6,565 nt of DNA from Deltaproteobacteria bacterium (GTDB taxonomy: Bacteria; Desulfobacterota; GWC2-55-46; JADFVP01): the NCBI GenBank assembly GCA_024275855.1, contig JAJRYL010000114.1, forward strand, positions 1 through 6,565, read 5' to 3'. A program made the position numbers and the translations under genes. Shown in pieces: positions 6,252 to 6,565 of this stretch. Numbering within the stretch: position 1 is the stretch's first letter; every line of letters starts with the position of its first letter. A model generated the notes under the pieces. The model worked only from the letters and a program-made list of their open reading frames with translations, made no database searches and was not told the DNA's origin.

Positions 6252-6275
6252 CTTTAAGCACTCAAGCGGTTAAGC

Positions 6276-6279
6276 GGGG
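6276..6279 (+). promoter_or_regulatory. Ribosome-binding site of the PAS gene
   Basis: GGGG ends 10 nt before the ATG at 6290 and 16 nt before the in-frame ATG at 6296, which favours the first. It lies at the end of a short direct repeat, AAGCGG at 6264-6269 and 6272-6277. Confidence 0.5.
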
Positions 6280-6289
6280 TTTATACAGC

Positions 6290-6565
6290 ATGATTATGTA
6301 CGAAGATATTTTAGAGAGCCTGCCCGACGGTATTATAGGGGTAGATAAAGCGCTCAACATACGCACCTTCAACCTCGCGGCCGAGACACTCTGCGAGGTA
6401 TCGAGAACCTCCGCTATTGGCCGTTCCTTAGAGGTAATCTTTCCTAAAGACCCTGTTTTTACAGAATCTCTCTTATCCACCATGCTCAAAGGCCGCCTCT
6501 TGACGGACGCTCACCAGACCCTTTCAAGAAGGTTCTCCGGCCCTGTTCCTATTGGAATTACAACC
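6290..6565 (+). CDS. PAS-domain protein, probable sensor histidine kinase (5' part)
   Basis: Ninety-two codons are visible, and the gene runs off the right edge in frame. There is no signal peptide or membrane segment at the N terminus, so the visible part is cytoplasmic. Residues 4-60 read as the start of a PAS domain: ILESLPDGIIGVDKALNI (6-23), then FNLAAETLCEVSR (26-38) and IGRSLEVIFP (43-52). This pattern at the very N terminus is common in NtrB-type soluble sensor kinases and in sigma-54 regulators with an N-terminal PAS. No kinase or AAA+ residues lie inside the window, so the effector domain is inference. The start at 6290 is supported by a GGGG ribosome-binding site and a strong promoter. 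The divergent Nudix gene may share the upstream control region. Confidence 0.8.
   Translation, partial: MIMYEDILESLPDGIIGVDKALNIRTFNLAAETLCEVSRTSAIGRSLEVIFPKDPVFTESLLSTMLKGRLLTDAHQTLSRRFSGPVPIGITT

Overview
The window looks like an ordinary chromosomal stretch of a Gram-negative bacterium. A murein transglycosylase and a second secreted protein (rhodanese) imply a periplasm. GC content is intermediate, and ATA isoleucine codons are frequent throughout the genes. The mix of a B12-type radical SAM enzyme, MoeA, MtnA and an NtrB-like PAS sensor would suit an uncultivated Desulfobacterota-like (deltaproteobacterial) or related anaerobe or microaerophile, but that placement is inference. I see no mobile element, CRISPR array, tRNA, rRNA or phage gene, and no obviously novel multi-gene system.

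Layout: positions 1-932 hold the 3' part of a radical SAM gene whose iron-sulfur motif lies at the very edge of the window. After 30 bp comes a secreted lytic transglycosylase with a C-terminal LysM domain (963-2291). A 215 bp gap with little recognisable content leads to moeA (2507-3775, molybdenum cofactor synthesis). A 159 bp gap with a very AT-rich leader precedes mtnA (3935-4972, methylthioribose-1-phosphate isomerase). A short secreted rhodanese follows 38 bp later (5011-5508) and is probably co-transcribed with mtnA. All of these are on the + strand.

The right end changes orientation. A Nudix hydrolase lies on the - strand (5704-6108), convergent with the rhodanese gene. A PAS-domain protein, probably the start of a sensor histidine kinase, begins at 6290 on the + strand and runs off the window. 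The two promoters of this divergent pair are the best regulatory signals in the window. The PAS gene has an extended -10 promoter with a perfect TATAAT. The Nudix gene has a promoter spaced so that transcription should begin on the A of its ATG, which predicts a leaderless mRNA. A 7+7 bp inverted repeat lies between the two promoters.

The genes are functionally mixed: cofactor synthesis, methionine or 5'-deoxynucleoside salvage, sulfur transfer, cell wall turnover, nucleotide hydrolysis and sensing. One speculative link is that MtnA salvages a by-product of SAM chemistry (methylthioadenosine or 5'-deoxyadenosine, the latter made by radical SAM enzymes). The window holds no other salvage gene to confirm this.
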